64,000 bases of DNA from Xylophilus sp042867185 (GTDB taxonomy: Bacteria > Pseudomonadota > Gammaproteobacteria > Burkholderiales > Burkholderiaceae_C). Below are positions 7,083-14,931 of the stretch, piece after piece. Every line of letters begins with the position of its first letter. Within the stretch, counting starts at the first letter, position 1. The position numbers were made by a program, and so were the translations under genes. The stretch covers positions 62,001-126,000 of the forward strand of contig JBHZQV010000003.1 in NCBI GenBank assembly GCA_042867185.1, given 5' to 3'. The notes under the pieces are model-generated. The model worked only from the letters and a program-made list of their open reading frames with translations, ran no database searches and was not told the origin of the DNA.

Positions 7083-8393
7083 ATGCGCGTCGAAAATATG
7101 CTGTCCCTTGCCTTGAAAACAGGCGCCGCAGCGTTATGTGCCTCGGTTTTTGCCGTGTCGGCCCAGGCCCCGGCCGCCCCGGCAGCGGCCCCCGCCGCCA
7201 CCGCCCGCCCTATCCGGATCGCGATGATCGAGAGCCTGTCGGGCCCTTTCGCCAATACCGGCGAGGCGGTCTTCCGCAATCTGGTCTGGGCGATCGACCG
7301 GGTCAACGCCCGCGGCGGCGTGGCGCTGCCCGGCGGTGCCCGGCCGCTGCAGCTGCAGCGCTACGACAGCAAGGGCCAGAACGAAGAGGCGCTCTCGGCC
7401 CTGCGCGCCGCGATCGACGACGGCGCGGGCTTCGTGGTGCAGGGCAATTCTTCGGCGACCGCCGCCGCCCTGGTGGACGCGCTGGAAAAGCACAACCGGC
7501 GCGATCCGGCGCGCCGCATGCTGTTCCTGAACTATTCGGCGGTCGATCCGGCACTGACCAACGAGAAATGCAGCTTCTGGCATTTCCGCTTCGACGCGCA
7601 TGCCGACATGCGGATGGCGGCGTTGATGCAGATGCTGCAGGCCGACCGGGCGCTGCGCCGCGTCTACCTGATCGGCCAGGACTACAGCTTCGGCCAGGGC
7701 GTGCTGCGCGAAGCGCGCCGCCAGCTGGCGGCCACCCGCCCGGATGTCGAGATCGTCGGCGAAGAACTGCACCCGATGGGCCGGGTCAAGGATTTCGCGC
7801 CCTATGCCGCCAAGATCCGCGCCAGCGGTGCCCAGGCGGTGATCACCGGCAACTGGGGCAACGACCTGACGCTGCTGGTGAAGTCGGCGCGCGAGAGCGG
7901 CTTCGACGGCAGCTTCTACACTTTCTACGGCAATGCGCTGGGCGCACCGGCGGCGCTGGGCGACGCCGGCGTCGGCCGGGTGATCGCGGTGGCCGACTGG
8001 CTGCCCAACGTGCCCGGCGCGCAGAGCGAGGCCTTCTACGCCTCGTTCCGCCAGCGCTACCCGAAGCCGGCCGACGACTACGTCCACATGCGGATGCAGT
8101 TGATGGTCGAGGCGCTGGCCCGGTCGATCGCCCGGGCCGGCACCGCCGAGCCTCTGGCGGTGGCCCGCCAACTGGAGACGGCCGATGTCGAACTGCAGGG
8201 CCAGCGCGGCCATATGCGGGCGGCCGACCACCAGTTCCAGCAGGGCCTGGTCGTCGGCGTGATGGACCGGCAGGGTGCGCCGGGCGTCAAGTTCGACGTC
8301 GAAGGCTCGGGCTACGGCTTTCGGGTGATCAAGGCGCTCACGCCGGCCCAGGCCGAGCTGCCGACCACCTGCCAGATGCAGCGTCCGGGCTGA
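7083..8393 (+). CDS. Branched-chain amino acid-type ABC substrate-binding protein
   Basis: Periplasmic binding protein of the LivK/Peripla_BP_6 family (436 aa). The N-terminus carries a signal peptide (hydrophobic AAALCASVFAVSA, cleavage near AQA). The mature domain begins RPIRIAMIESLSGPFANTGE, the usual family opening. It contains VQGNSSATAAALVDALEK, YLIGQDYSFGQGVL and VKDFAPYAAKIRASGAQAVI, all typical of type I folds. No permease or ATPase genes are adjacent, so it is an orphan binding protein and its ligand is unknown. The start at 7083 is chosen because GAGAG lies just upstream and the signal peptide follows; a second Met lies five codons later. Confidence 0.9.
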   Translation: MRVENMLSLALKTGAAALCASVFAVSAQAPAAPAAAPAATARPIRIAMIESLSGPFANTGEAVFRNLVWAIDRVNARGGVALPGGARPLQLQRYDSKGQNEEALSALRAAIDDGAGFVVQGNSSATAAALVDALEKHNRRDPARRMLFLNYSAVDPALTNEKCSFWHFRFDAHADMRMAALMQMLQADRALRRVYLIGQDYSFGQGVLREARRQLAATRPDVEIVGEELHPMGRVKDFAPYAAKIRASGAQAVITGNWGNDLTLLVKSARESGFDGSFYTFYGNALGAPAALGDAGVGRVIAVADWLPNVPGAQSEAFYASFRQRYPKPADDYVHMRMQLMVEALARSIARAGTAEPLAVARQLETADVELQGQRGHMRAADHQFQQGLVVGVMDRQGAPGVKFDVEGSGYGFRVIKALTPAQAELPTTCQMQRPG

Positions 8394-8399
8394 GGTGCC

Positions 8400-8696
8400 T
8401 CAGCGGCCGTAGCCCAGGCAGGCGCCGGCGTTCGGCAGGCCGCGGCATTCGCGGTTCAGGCGGCGGTCCCGCTCGGCCGTCGTTTCACCCGAGCCGCCCT
8501 GCATCTGCCGTGGGCGCGACACCCGGTGGCGGACGGTGCGCGGGGGCTGCGGCGTATCGGCCTGCGCATCCTGCGCGCGCGCAGCGTGGGCCGGCGCGGT
8601 CGTCAGCAGGCTGCCGAGCAGCAGGGCCGCGGCCGCCAGCGCGGATGCGACGGGCAGGGCGGTGATCGAGGCGCGGCGAGGGGCGGTGGCGTACAT
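8400..8696 (-). CDS. Small secreted hypothetical protein
   Basis: A 98-residue protein beginning MYATAPRRASITALPV, with a long hydrophobic segment and an APAHA cleavage site, so a mature part of about 60 residues is exported. The mature part is rich in Arg, Gln and Pro and ends with two Cys in RECRGLPNAGACLGYGR, which could form one disulfide. I do not recognise the family. It lies tail-to-tail with the binding protein (6 bp apart) and head-to-head with rpsO. No convincing Shine-Dalgarno is seen, and an in-frame ATG at 8819 would overlap the rpsO promoter. Confidence 0.6.
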   Translation of the reverse strand: MYATAPRRASITALPVASALAAAALLLGSLLTTAPAHAARAQDAQADTPQPPRTVRHRVSRPRQMQGGSGETTAERDRRLNRECRGLPNAGACLGYGR

Positions 8697-8746
8697 CGTC
8701 GTGGGCAGGGGTAAAAGGGGAGGAGGGGCGGGGAAGCGGCTCACGT

Positions 8747-8752
8747 TATAAT
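8747..8752 (+). promoter_or_regulatory. -10 box of rpsO
   Basis: A perfect TATAAT stands out in GC-rich DNA and would start transcription near 8759, giving an rpsO leader of about 75 nt. The -35 region is weak. Confidence 0.6.
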
Positions 8753-8834
8753 CGACGGGCTTTGCATTCGGCAAGGCGCACGTGGCGCGCAGTTCCAGCG
8801 CACCTCGCAAGTCGAACATCTACCGGAAATCAAC

Positions 8835-9101
8835 ATGATCGCATCCTCCATCAAGGCCGAAGTCGTCAAAGACAACGCCCGCGCCGCCAACGACACTGGC
8901 AGTCCCGAAGTGCAGGTCGCCATCCTGACGGCCCGCATCAACGAACTAACCCCCCATTTCAAGACCCACGCCAAGGACCACCACGGCCGCCGCGGTCTCC
9001 TGCGCATGGTCAGCCGCCGCCGCAAGCTGCTCGACTACCTGAAGGCCAAGGACGCAAGCCGCTACACCGCGCTGATCGCCAAGCTGGGTCTGCGCAAGTA
9101 A
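8835..9101 (+). CDS. rpsO: 30S ribosomal protein S15
   Basis: Ribosomal protein S15 (88 aa), a primary binder of 16S rRNA helices 20-22 that also forms bridge B4 to the 50S subunit. The whole protein matches the family: TGSPEVQVAILTARINELT, the HFKTHAKDHHGRRGLL helix and VSRRRKLLDYLK. It precedes pnp, the conserved rpsO-pnp order of proteobacteria, but here a strong intrinsic terminator separates them. The leader may bind S15 for autoregulation, as known in E. coli; no specific site was resolved here. Confidence 0.97.
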   Translation: MIASSIKAEVVKDNARAANDTGSPEVQVAILTARINELTPHFKTHAKDHHGRRGLLRMVSRRRKLLDYLKAKDASRYTALIAKLGLRK

Positions 9102-9114
9102 GCGCACACCATTG

Positions 9115-9154
9115 AAAAAACGCCTGGGTTAGCGCGCTAGCTCAGGCGTTTTTT
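9115..9154 (+). terminator. Intrinsic terminator between rpsO and pnp
   Basis: AAAAAACGCCTG pairs with CAGGCGTTTTTT, with a GC-rich loop containing GCGCGC. A run of six T follows the stem on the plus strand. Some read-through into pnp would be expected from family behaviour. Confidence 0.9.
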
Positions 9155-9158
9155 ACTT

Positions 9159-9253
9159 CCGGAGTCCGCAACACAGAGCGAAGCTGTGTCATTCCAACGG
9201 GCCTTGGCTCCGAGGCTCGCTGGAATGGCATCGTGTTCTGAATTGCACTCCGG
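9159..9253 (+). promoter_or_regulatory. Structured leader of pnp mRNA
   Basis: CCGGAGT (9159-9165) pairs with ACTCCGG (9247-9253) and encloses two hairpins: ACACAG/CTGTGT (9171-9189) and CATTCCA/TGGAATG (9190-9227). A long closed structure ahead of pnp is the layout on which RNase III cleavage and PNPase autoregulation act in E. coli. The same role here is inference from position and shape. Confidence 0.6.
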
Positions 9254-9307
9254 CCCGTGCAGGTCCTCCGTGAGCTGCTATCGATTGAAGAGCAAAAAGG
9301 AATACGC

Positions 9308-11497
9308 ATGAGCATTTTCAACAAAGTCACCAAGACCTTCCAGTGGGGCGAGCACACCGTCCGCATGGAAACCGGCGAGATCGCGCGCCAGGCCTCCGGC
9401 GCCGTGCTGGTGGACATCGACGACACCGTCGTGCTGGCCACCGTGGCCGCATCCAAGACCGCCAAGAGCGGCCAGGACTTCTTTCCGCTGACCGTCGACT
9501 ACATCGAGAAGACGTACGCCGCCGGCAAGATCCCCGGCAGCTTCTTCAAGCGCGAAGCCAAGCCGAGCGAACTCGAGACCCTGACCAGCCGCCTGATCGA
9601 CCGCCCGATCCGTCCGCTGTTCCCCGAAGGTTTCTTCAACGACGTGCACGTGGTGATCCACACCGTGTCGCTGAACCCCGAAGTCGATGCCGACATCGCC
9701 GCCATGATCGCGGTGAGCGCGGCGCTCGCCGTCTCGGGCATCCCGTTCGCCGGCCCCATCGGCGCGGCCCGCGTGGGTTACGTCAACAACGAATACGTGC
9801 TGAACCCGGGCCAGACCGCCCGCAAGAACTCGCAGCTCGACCTGATCGTCGCCGGCACCGAATCCGCCGTGCTGATGGTCGAGTCGGAAGCGCAGCAGCT
9901 GTCCGAAGAAATCATGCTCGGCGCCGTGGTGTTCGGCCACGAGCAGGGCAACATCGCGATCAACGCGATCCACGAACTGGTGCGCGACGCCGGCAAGCCG
10001 GTCTGGGACTGGCAGCCGCCCGCCAAGGACGAGCCGCTGATCGCCAAGGTCAACGCCCTCGCCGAAGAAAAGCTGCGCGCCGCCTACCAGCTGCGCAACA
10101 AGCAGGCCCGCACCCAGGCCCTGCGCGAAGCCACCGCGTCGGTGATCGACGGCCTGAAGGCCGACGGCTCGTCGGTCGACAGCGTCAAGGTCGAAGGCCT
10201 GCTGTTCGACATCGAAGCCAAGATCGTCCGCAGCCAGATCCTGGCCGGCGAGCCGCGCATCGACGGCCGCGACACCCGCACCGTCCGCCCGATCGAGATC
10301 CGCAACAGCGTGCTGCCCCGCACCCACGGCTCGGCCCTGTTCACCCGCGGCGAAACCCAGGCGCTGGTGATCACCACGCTGGGCACCGAGCGCGACGCGC
10401 AGCGCATCGACGCGCTGGCCGGCGAATACGAAGACCGCTTCCTGTTCCACTACAACATGCCTCCCTTCGCCACCGGCGAAGTGGGCCGCATGGGCTCGAC
10501 CAAGCGCCGCGAAGTCGGCCACGGACGCCTGGCCAAGCGCGCGCTGATCGCGGTGCTGCCGAGCAAGGAAGAATTCCCGTACACGATCCGTGTCGTGTCG
10601 GAAATCACCGAGTCGAACGGCTCCTCGTCGATGGCGTCGGTCTGCGGCGGCTGCCTGTCGATGATGGACGCCGGCGTGCCGATCAAGACCCACGTGGCCG
10701 GCATCGCCATGGGCCTGATCAAGGACGCCAGCCGCTTCGCCGTGCTGACCGACATCCTGGGCGACGAAGATCACCTGGGCGACATGGACTTCAAGGTGGC
10801 CGGCACCGCCGCCGGCATCACCGCGCTGCAGATGGACATCAAGATCCAGGGCATCACCAAGGAGATCATGCAGGTCGCACTGGCGCAGGCCAAGGAAGCG
10901 CGCCTGCACATCCTGGGCGAAATGCAGAAGGCCATGGGCGAAGCCAAGACGGTCGTGTCCGACTTCGCACCCAAGCTCTTCACCATGAAGATCAATCCGG
11001 AAAAGATCCGCGACGTGATCGGCAAGGGCGGCTCGGTGATCCGTGCGCTGACCGAGGAAACCGGCACGCAGATCAGCATCGACGAAGACGGCACGATCAC
11101 CATCGCTTCGACCGACAACGCCAAGGCCGACGAAGCCAAGCGCCGCATCGAGCAGATCACCGCGGAAGTCGAAATCGGCAAGGTCTACGAAGGCCCGGTC
11201 GTGAAGATCCTCGACTTCGGCGCACTGATCAACCTGCTGCCCGGCAAGGACGGCCTGCTGCACATCAGCCAGATCGCCCACCAGCGCGTCGAGAAGGTCA
11301 CCGACTTCCTCACCGAAGGCCAGATCGTCAAGGTCAAGGTCCTGGAGACGGACGAGAAGGGTCGCGTGAAGCTGTCGATGAAGGCGCTGCAGGAGCGTCC
11401 GGCCGCCGGCGGCTATGGCGGTGCCTTCGGCGACGCCTCCCAGCAGCAACAGCAGCAACAGCAGCAGGGCCATGCCACCCCGGGTTCGCAAGGCTGA
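9308..11497 (+). CDS. pnp: Polyribonucleotide nucleotidyltransferase
   Basis: PNPase (729 aa), the phosphorolytic 3'-5' exoribonuclease of the degradosome, also able to add 3' tails. Domain order is RNase PH 1 (about 10-145), helical linker, RNase PH 2 (about 310-540), KH (about 555-615, GxxG as IGKGGSVIRAL) and S1 (about 622-692, GKVYEGPVVKILDFGALINL). The catalytic second core shows RRREVGHGRLAKRAL and MASVCGGCLSMMDAGVP. The start MSIFNKVTKTFQWG is preceded by AAGGA. The tail is a run of about ten Gln followed by a short Gly/Ser end, an unusual low-complexity C-terminus. Confidence 0.97.
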   Translation: MSIFNKVTKTFQWGEHTVRMETGEIARQASGAVLVDIDDTVVLATVAASKTAKSGQDFFPLTVDYIEKTYAAGKIPGSFFKREAKPSELETLTSRLIDRPIRPLFPEGFFNDVHVVIHTVSLNPEVDADIAAMIAVSAALAVSGIPFAGPIGAARVGYVNNEYVLNPGQTARKNSQLDLIVAGTESAVLMVESEAQQLSEEIMLGAVVFGHEQGNIAINAIHELVRDAGKPVWDWQPPAKDEPLIAKVNALAEEKLRAAYQLRNKQARTQALREATASVIDGLKADGSSVDSVKVEGLLFDIEAKIVRSQILAGEPRIDGRDTRTVRPIEIRNSVLPRTHGSALFTRGETQALVITTLGTERDAQRIDALAGEYEDRFLFHYNMPPFATGEVGRMGSTKRREVGHGRLAKRALIAVLPSKEEFPYTIRVVSEITESNGSSSMASVCGGCLSMMDAGVPIKTHVAGIAMGLIKDASRFAVLTDILGDEDHLGDMDFKVAGTAAGITALQMDIKIQGITKEIMQVALAQAKEARLHILGEMQKAMGEAKTVVSDFAPKLFTMKINPEKIRDVIGKGGSVIRALTEETGTQISIDEDGTITIASTDNAKADEAKRRIEQITAEVEIGKVYEGPVVKILDFGALINLLPGKDGLLHISQIAHQRVEKVTDFLTEGQIVKVKVLETDEKGRVKLSMKALQERPAAGGYGGAFGDASQQQQQQQQQGHATPGSQG

Positions 11498-11514
11498 TCG
11501 ACCGATCGCCTTTT

Positions 11515-11585
11515 GCTCCTGAATTCGTAGCGCACAGCCGGCGTCCAGCGCCGGCTTGCGCACGAAATGGCTCCAAATTTTCTTT
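11515..11585 (+). repeat. Dispersed GCTA-TAGC repeat, copy 2 (pnp-qor gap)
   Basis: GCTCCTGAATTCGTAGC, then the palindrome AGCCGGCG-tcca-GCGCCGGCT, then CCAAATTTTCTTT. It fills the space between pnp and the quinone oxidoreductase gene. The palindrome core is the same as in the dnaX copy at 53883. Confidence 0.75.
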
Positions 11586-11598
11586 GCGAGAGTTTCCG

Positions 11599-12585
11599 AT
11601 GCGTGTTGTCGAGATCACATCCTTTGGCGCGCCCGACGTGCTGCAGCTGGCCGAGCGCCCGCTGCCCACGGCCGGCGCAGGCGAACTGCTGATCCGGGTC
11701 GCCGCCAGCGGTATCAACCGGCCGGACGTGCTGCAGCGGACCGGCAACTATCCGGTGCCCCCGGGCGCGTCGGACATCCCCGGCCTGGAAGTCGCGGGCG
11801 TCATCGAGAGCGGAGACGCGGCCGCCATGGCCGAGGCCGGCCTGAAGGTGGGCGACCGCGTTTGCGCGCTGCTCGCCGGTGGCGGCTATGCCGACCACGC
11901 GGTGGCGCCGGTGGCGCAGTGCCTGCCGGTCCCGGAGGGGCTGAGCGACACCGAGGCCGCGGCCCTGCCGGAGACCTTCTTCACCGTATGGAGCAACGTC
12001 TTCATGCGCGGCCGGCTGCAGAAGGGCGAGACCCTGTTGGTCCAGGGCGGCACCAGCGGCATCGGCGTCACCGCGATCCTGCTGGCCAAGGCGATGGGCG
12101 CGACGGTGATCGTCACCGCCGGCGACGACGCGAAATGCGCCGCCTGCCTGAAGCTGGGCGCCGACCACGCGATCAACTACAAGACGCAGGACTTCGCGGC
12201 CGAGGCCAAGCGCCTCACCGACGGCAAGGGCGTCGACGTGGTGCTCGACATGGTGGCGGGCAGCTACGTGGCCCGCGAGATCGAGTGCCTCGCCGAAGAC
12301 GGCCGCATCGTGGTCATCGCGGTGCAGGGCGGCACCAAGGCGGAGTTCAACGCCGGCCTGCTGCTGCGCCGCCGGCTGACGGTCACCGGCTCGACGCTGC
12401 GGCCCCGGCCGGTCGCGTTCAAGGCGGAAGTCGCCCGCGAACTGCGCGAGCGGGTCTGGCCGCTGCTGGCGTCGGGCCAGGTGAAGCCGGTGATCCACGC
12501 CACCTTCGACGGCGCCCGCGCCGCCGAGGCGCACGCCATGATGGAATCCGGCGCGCACGTCGGCAAGATCGTGCTCACCTGGTGA
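11599..12585 (+). CDS. NAD(P)H quinone oxidoreductase, PIG3-like MDR family
   Basis: A 328-residue zinc-free medium-chain dehydrogenase/reductase that would reduce quinones or enones with NADPH in the cytoplasm. The GroES-like domain opens MRVVEITSFGAPDVLQL with ASGINRPDVLQR GNY; the nucleotide domain shows VQGGTSGIGVTAILLAKAMG (about residues 148-167). Catalytic-zinc cysteines are absent, as in quinone oxidoreductases. The PIG3-type segment LPETFFTVWSNVF is present. Downstream tpiA starts 14 bp after its stop, so the two are probably co-transcribed. The true substrate is unknown. Confidence 0.92.
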   Translation: MRVVEITSFGAPDVLQLAERPLPTAGAGELLIRVAASGINRPDVLQRTGNYPVPPGASDIPGLEVAGVIESGDAAAMAEAGLKVGDRVCALLAGGGYADHAVAPVAQCLPVPEGLSDTEAAALPETFFTVWSNVFMRGRLQKGETLLVQGGTSGIGVTAILLAKAMGATVIVTAGDDAKCAACLKLGADHAINYKTQDFAAEAKRLTDGKGVDVVLDMVAGSYVAREIECLAEDGRIVVIAVQGGTKAEFNAGLLLRRRLTVTGSTLRPRPVAFKAEVARELRERVWPLLASGQVKPVIHATFDGARAAEAHAMMESGAHVGKIVLTW

Positions 12586-12599
12586 GCACCGAACACACC

Positions 12600-13352
12600 A
12601 TGAACGAAAAGAAGAAGAAGCTCATCGTCGGCAACTGGAAGATGAACGGCGGCCTGGAGGCCAACGCCCGTCTCCTGACCGACCTGAAGGCCGGCCTGGA
12701 ATCGCCGGCCTGCGACGTGGCCGTCTGCGTGCCCGCGCCCTACCTGGCCCAGGTGGCCGGTCTGGTCGCCGGTTCGCCGGTGGCCGTGGGTGCGCAGGAC
12801 GTGTCCGCCCAGGCGCAGGGCGCCTACACCGGCGAAGTCTCGGCCGGCATGCTGCGCGAATTCGGCGTGCGTTTCGCGATCGTCGGGCATTCGGAGCGGC
12901 GCCAGTACCACGGCGAAACCGATGCGGTCGTCGCCGCCAAGGCGGTCGCCGCGCTGGAGGCGGGCATCGTCCCGATCGTCTGCGTCGGGGAGACGCTGGC
13001 CGAGCGCGAGGCCGACCGCACCGCCGAGGTCGTGGCACGCCAACTGGCCGCCGCACTCGACGCCCTGGGCGACCGCGCCGCCGGCATGGTGCTGGCCTAC
13101 GAGCCGGTCTGGGCCATCGGCACCGGCAAGACCGCCTCGCCCGAGCAGGCGCAGGCGGTGCACGCGGCGCTGCGCAGCCAGCTGCGCGACGCTTCCGCCG
13201 ATGCGGCCGGGGTCCGGATCCTGTACGGCGGCAGCATGAACGCGGCCAATGCGGCCGAGCTGCTGTCGCAGGCCGACATCGATGGCGGCCTGATCGGCGG
13301 CGCGTCGCTCAAGGCCCCGGATTTCCTGAAGATCGTCAACGCCGCGCACTGA
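12600..13352 (+). CDS. tpiA: Triose-phosphate isomerase
   Basis: Glycolytic TIM-barrel enzyme (250 aa) interconverting dihydroxyacetone phosphate and glyceraldehyde 3-phosphate. Catalytic residues are in place: Lys in GNWKMNG, electrophilic His in IVGHSERRQYH, and base Glu in AYEPVWAIGTGKTAS, which includes the flexible loop 6. The phosphate-gripping ILYGGSMNAAN and GGASLK follow near the C-terminus. Start at 12600 follows the upstream stop by 14 bp. An MNEKKKK leader precedes the first strand. Followed by secG, a common tpiA-secG-tRNA-Leu-nuo order in Burkholderiales. Confidence 0.97.
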   Translation: MNEKKKKLIVGNWKMNGGLEANARLLTDLKAGLESPACDVAVCVPAPYLAQVAGLVAGSPVAVGAQDVSAQAQGAYTGEVSAGMLREFGVRFAIVGHSERRQYHGETDAVVAAKAVAALEAGIVPIVCVGETLAEREADRTAEVVARQLAAALDALGDRAAGMVLAYEPVWAIGTGKTASPEQAQAVHAALRSQLRDASADAAGVRILYGGSMNAANAAELLSQADIDGGLIGGASLKAPDFLKIVNAAH

Positions 13353-13384
13353 CCGGCGGCCCGCACCCTGTATTTGGAGTTTCT

Positions 13385-13804
13385 ATGAACATCGTCCTCA
13401 ACCTCGTCCTCGCCGTGCAGATCCTGTCGGCCCTCGGCATGATCGGCCTGATCCTCATCCAGCACGGCAAGGGTGCCGACATGGGCGCCGCCTTCGGCAG
13501 CGGGGGCTCGGGCAGCCTGTTCGGCGCCAGCGGCAGCGCCAACTTCCTTTCCCGCACCACCGCGGTGCTGGCGGCCGTCTTCTTCGTCTGCACGCTGGCC
13601 CTGGCCTATTTCGGCAACCTGCGTCCGGCCGATTCGGGCAGCGTGCTCGACCGCGCGGGCGTGTCGTCTCCCGCCGTGGTGCCACCGGCCGATACCGGCC
13701 CGGCCGGACAGATCCCGGGCAACACGCCTGCCACGCCTGCCGCGTCCGGTGCCACCGACAACTCGGTCCCGGCACCGGTGGCGCCCGCTGCACCCAAGCC
13801 CTGA
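13385..13804 (+). CDS. secG: Preprotein translocase subunit SecG
   Basis: SecG (139 aa), a small inner-membrane partner of SecYE that aids SecA-driven export. Two membrane segments are visible (about 4-23 and 55-75), separated by the conserved loop HGKGADMGAAFGSGGSGSLF. The remaining 60 residues form an Ala/Pro/Thr-rich tail, longer than in E. coli but common in beta-proteobacteria. GGAG lies 7 nt before the start. Follows tpiA by 32 bp. Confidence 0.95.
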   Translation: MNIVLNLVLAVQILSALGMIGLILIQHGKGADMGAAFGSGGSGSLFGASGSANFLSRTTAVLAAVFFVCTLALAYFGNLRPADSGSVLDRAGVSSPAVVPPADTGPAGQIPGNTPATPAASGATDNSVPAPVAPAAPKP

Positions 13805-13817
13805 GTCAAGAGTGAAA

Positions 13818-13911
13818 ACTCTGTAGCCCGACGAAAAACGGGTGATTACAGAGTAGAATCGTAGACTGTTCGGAAAGCCAACAACCGCAAGGTCCTCATG
13901 CCATCCGAACA
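13818..13911. promoter_or_regulatory. Two hairpins and a -10-like box between secG and tRNA-Leu
   Basis: ACTCTGTA/TACAGAGT (13818-13854) encloses CCCG/CGGG and could end the secG transcript, although no T-run follows. TAGAAT (13854-13859) could be a -10 box starting near 13866. TGTTCGGA/TCCGAACA (13867-13911) is a perfect 8-bp inverted repeat in what would be the tRNA precursor leader. Roles are inferred only. Confidence 0.4.
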
Positions 13912-13921
13912 TCGCGAAATA

Positions 13922-14006
13922 GCCGTCGTGGTGAAATTGGTAGACACGCTATCTTGAGGGGGTAGTGGCGAAAGCTGTGCGAGTTCGAGTCTCGCCGACG
14001 GCACCA
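13922..14006 (+). tRNA. tRNA-Leu (anticodon GAG)
   Basis: An 85-nt tRNA with the acceptor arms GCCGTCG/CGACGGC and encoded CCA. The anticodon stem CTATC/GGTAG closes loop TTGAGGG with anticodon GAG (decodes CUC/CUU). The T arm contains GTTCGAGTC, and the long variable arm is of leucine type. It sits 58 bp before nuoA. Confidence 0.96.
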
Positions 14007-14012
14007 TACACA

Positions 14013-14040
14013 ACCTGCCTGGACCCTCGTTCAGGCAGGT
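14013..14040 (+). promoter_or_regulatory. Hairpin between tRNA-Leu and nuoA
   Basis: ACCTGCCTG and CAGGCAGGT form a perfect 9-bp stem with a 10-nt loop, but no T-run follows. It therefore looks like a processing or leader structure rather than an intrinsic terminator, leaving room for read-through from the tRNA unit into nuo. Confidence 0.5.
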
Positions 14041-14064
14041 GCAAGCGGCCAGCAAATCCCCAAA

Positions 14065-14424
14065 ATGAACCTCGATCAGTACCTGCCTGTCCTCTTGTTC
14101 ATTTTGGTCGGCATCAGTGTCGGCATCCTGCCGCAGGTGCTCGGATACATCCTCGGGCCCAACCGGCCCGACGAAGCCAAGAACTCCCCCTACGAGTGCG
14201 GTTTCGAAGCGTTCGAGGACGCGCGCATGCAGTTCGACGTGCGCTACTACCTCGTCGCCATTCTCTTCATCCTGTTCGATCTCGAGATCGCTTTCCTGTT
14301 TCCCTGGGCCGTGGCGCTCAAGGACATCGGCGCGACCGGGTTCTGGGCCGCCGTGATCTTTCTCGGCATCCTGGTGGTCGGTTTCGCCTACGAATGGAAA
14401 AAGGGCGCGCTGGATTGGGAGTGA
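14065..14424 (+). CDS. nuoA: NADH-quinone oxidoreductase subunit A
   Basis: Membrane subunit A of complex I (119 aa, ND3 homologue) with three transmembrane helices. The conserved loop NSPYECGFEAFEDARMQFDVR, with its redox-accessible Cys, is present at about residues 41-61, followed by YYLVAILFILFDLEIAFLFP. First gene of an uninterrupted 14-gene operon that codes the complete proton-pumping NADH:ubiquinone oxidoreductase. Confidence 0.97.
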   Translation: MNLDQYLPVLLFILVGISVGILPQVLGYILGPNRPDEAKNSPYECGFEAFEDARMQFDVRYYLVAILFILFDLEIAFLFPWAVALKDIGATGFWAAVIFLGILVVGFAYEWKKGALDWE

Positions 14425-14448
14425 TCCGGCCAGCACAAGGAGTTCACG

Positions 14449-14931
14449 ATGGCTATCGAAGGTGTTTTCAAGGAAGGTTTCATCACCACGTCGTACGACT
14501 CGGTGGTGAACTGGGCCAAGACCGGCTCGCTGTGGCCGATGACGTTCGGCCTGGCCTGCTGCGCGGTCGAGATGATGCATGCGGCCGCGGCCCGCTACGA
14601 CATCGGCCGCTTCGGCGCCGAGGTGTTCCGCGCCAGCCCCCGCCAGTCCGATCTGATGATCGTGGCCGGTACGCTGTGCAACAAGATGGCGCCGGCGCTG
14701 CGCAAGGTCTATGACCAGATGGCCGAACCGCGCTGGGTGCTGTCGATGGGCACCTGCGCCAACGGGGGCGGCTACTACCACTACAGCTATTCGGTGGTGC
14801 GCGGCTGCGACCGCATCGTGCCGGTCGACGTCTACGTGCCGGGCTGCCCGCCCACGGCCGAAGCCCTGATCTACGGGATCATCCAGTTGCAGCAGAAGGT
14901 GCGCCGCACCAACACGATTGCCCGCGTATGA
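14449..14931 (+). CDS. nuoB: NADH-quinone oxidoreductase subunit B
   Basis: Peripheral-arm subunit (160 aa, PSST homologue) holding the terminal iron-sulfur cluster N2 that passes electrons to ubiquinone. The four ligands are visible: the tandem Cys in GLACCAVEMM, then GTCANGGGYY and VPGCPPTAEA. Its last codon overlaps the nuoC start (ATGA), indicating coupling. GGAG lies upstream of the ATG. Confidence 0.98.
   Translation: MAIEGVFKEGFITTSYDSVVNWAKTGSLWPMTFGLACCAVEMMHAAAARYDIGRFGAEVFRASPRQSDLMIVAGTLCNKMAPALRKVYDQMAEPRWVLSMGTCANGGGYYHYSYSVVRGCDRIVPVDVYVPGCPPTAEALIYGIIQLQQKVRRTNTIARV

Noticed and set aside
9279..9295. GCTATCGATTGAAGAGC as a further GCTA-TAGC repeat copy
   Set aside because: The second half is AGAGC, not TAGC, and no palindrome follows.
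9343..11590. Long in-phase extension ahead of the quinone oxidoreductase
   Set aside because: It is an alternative frame of pnp; the oxidoreductase begins at its family N-terminus at 11599.
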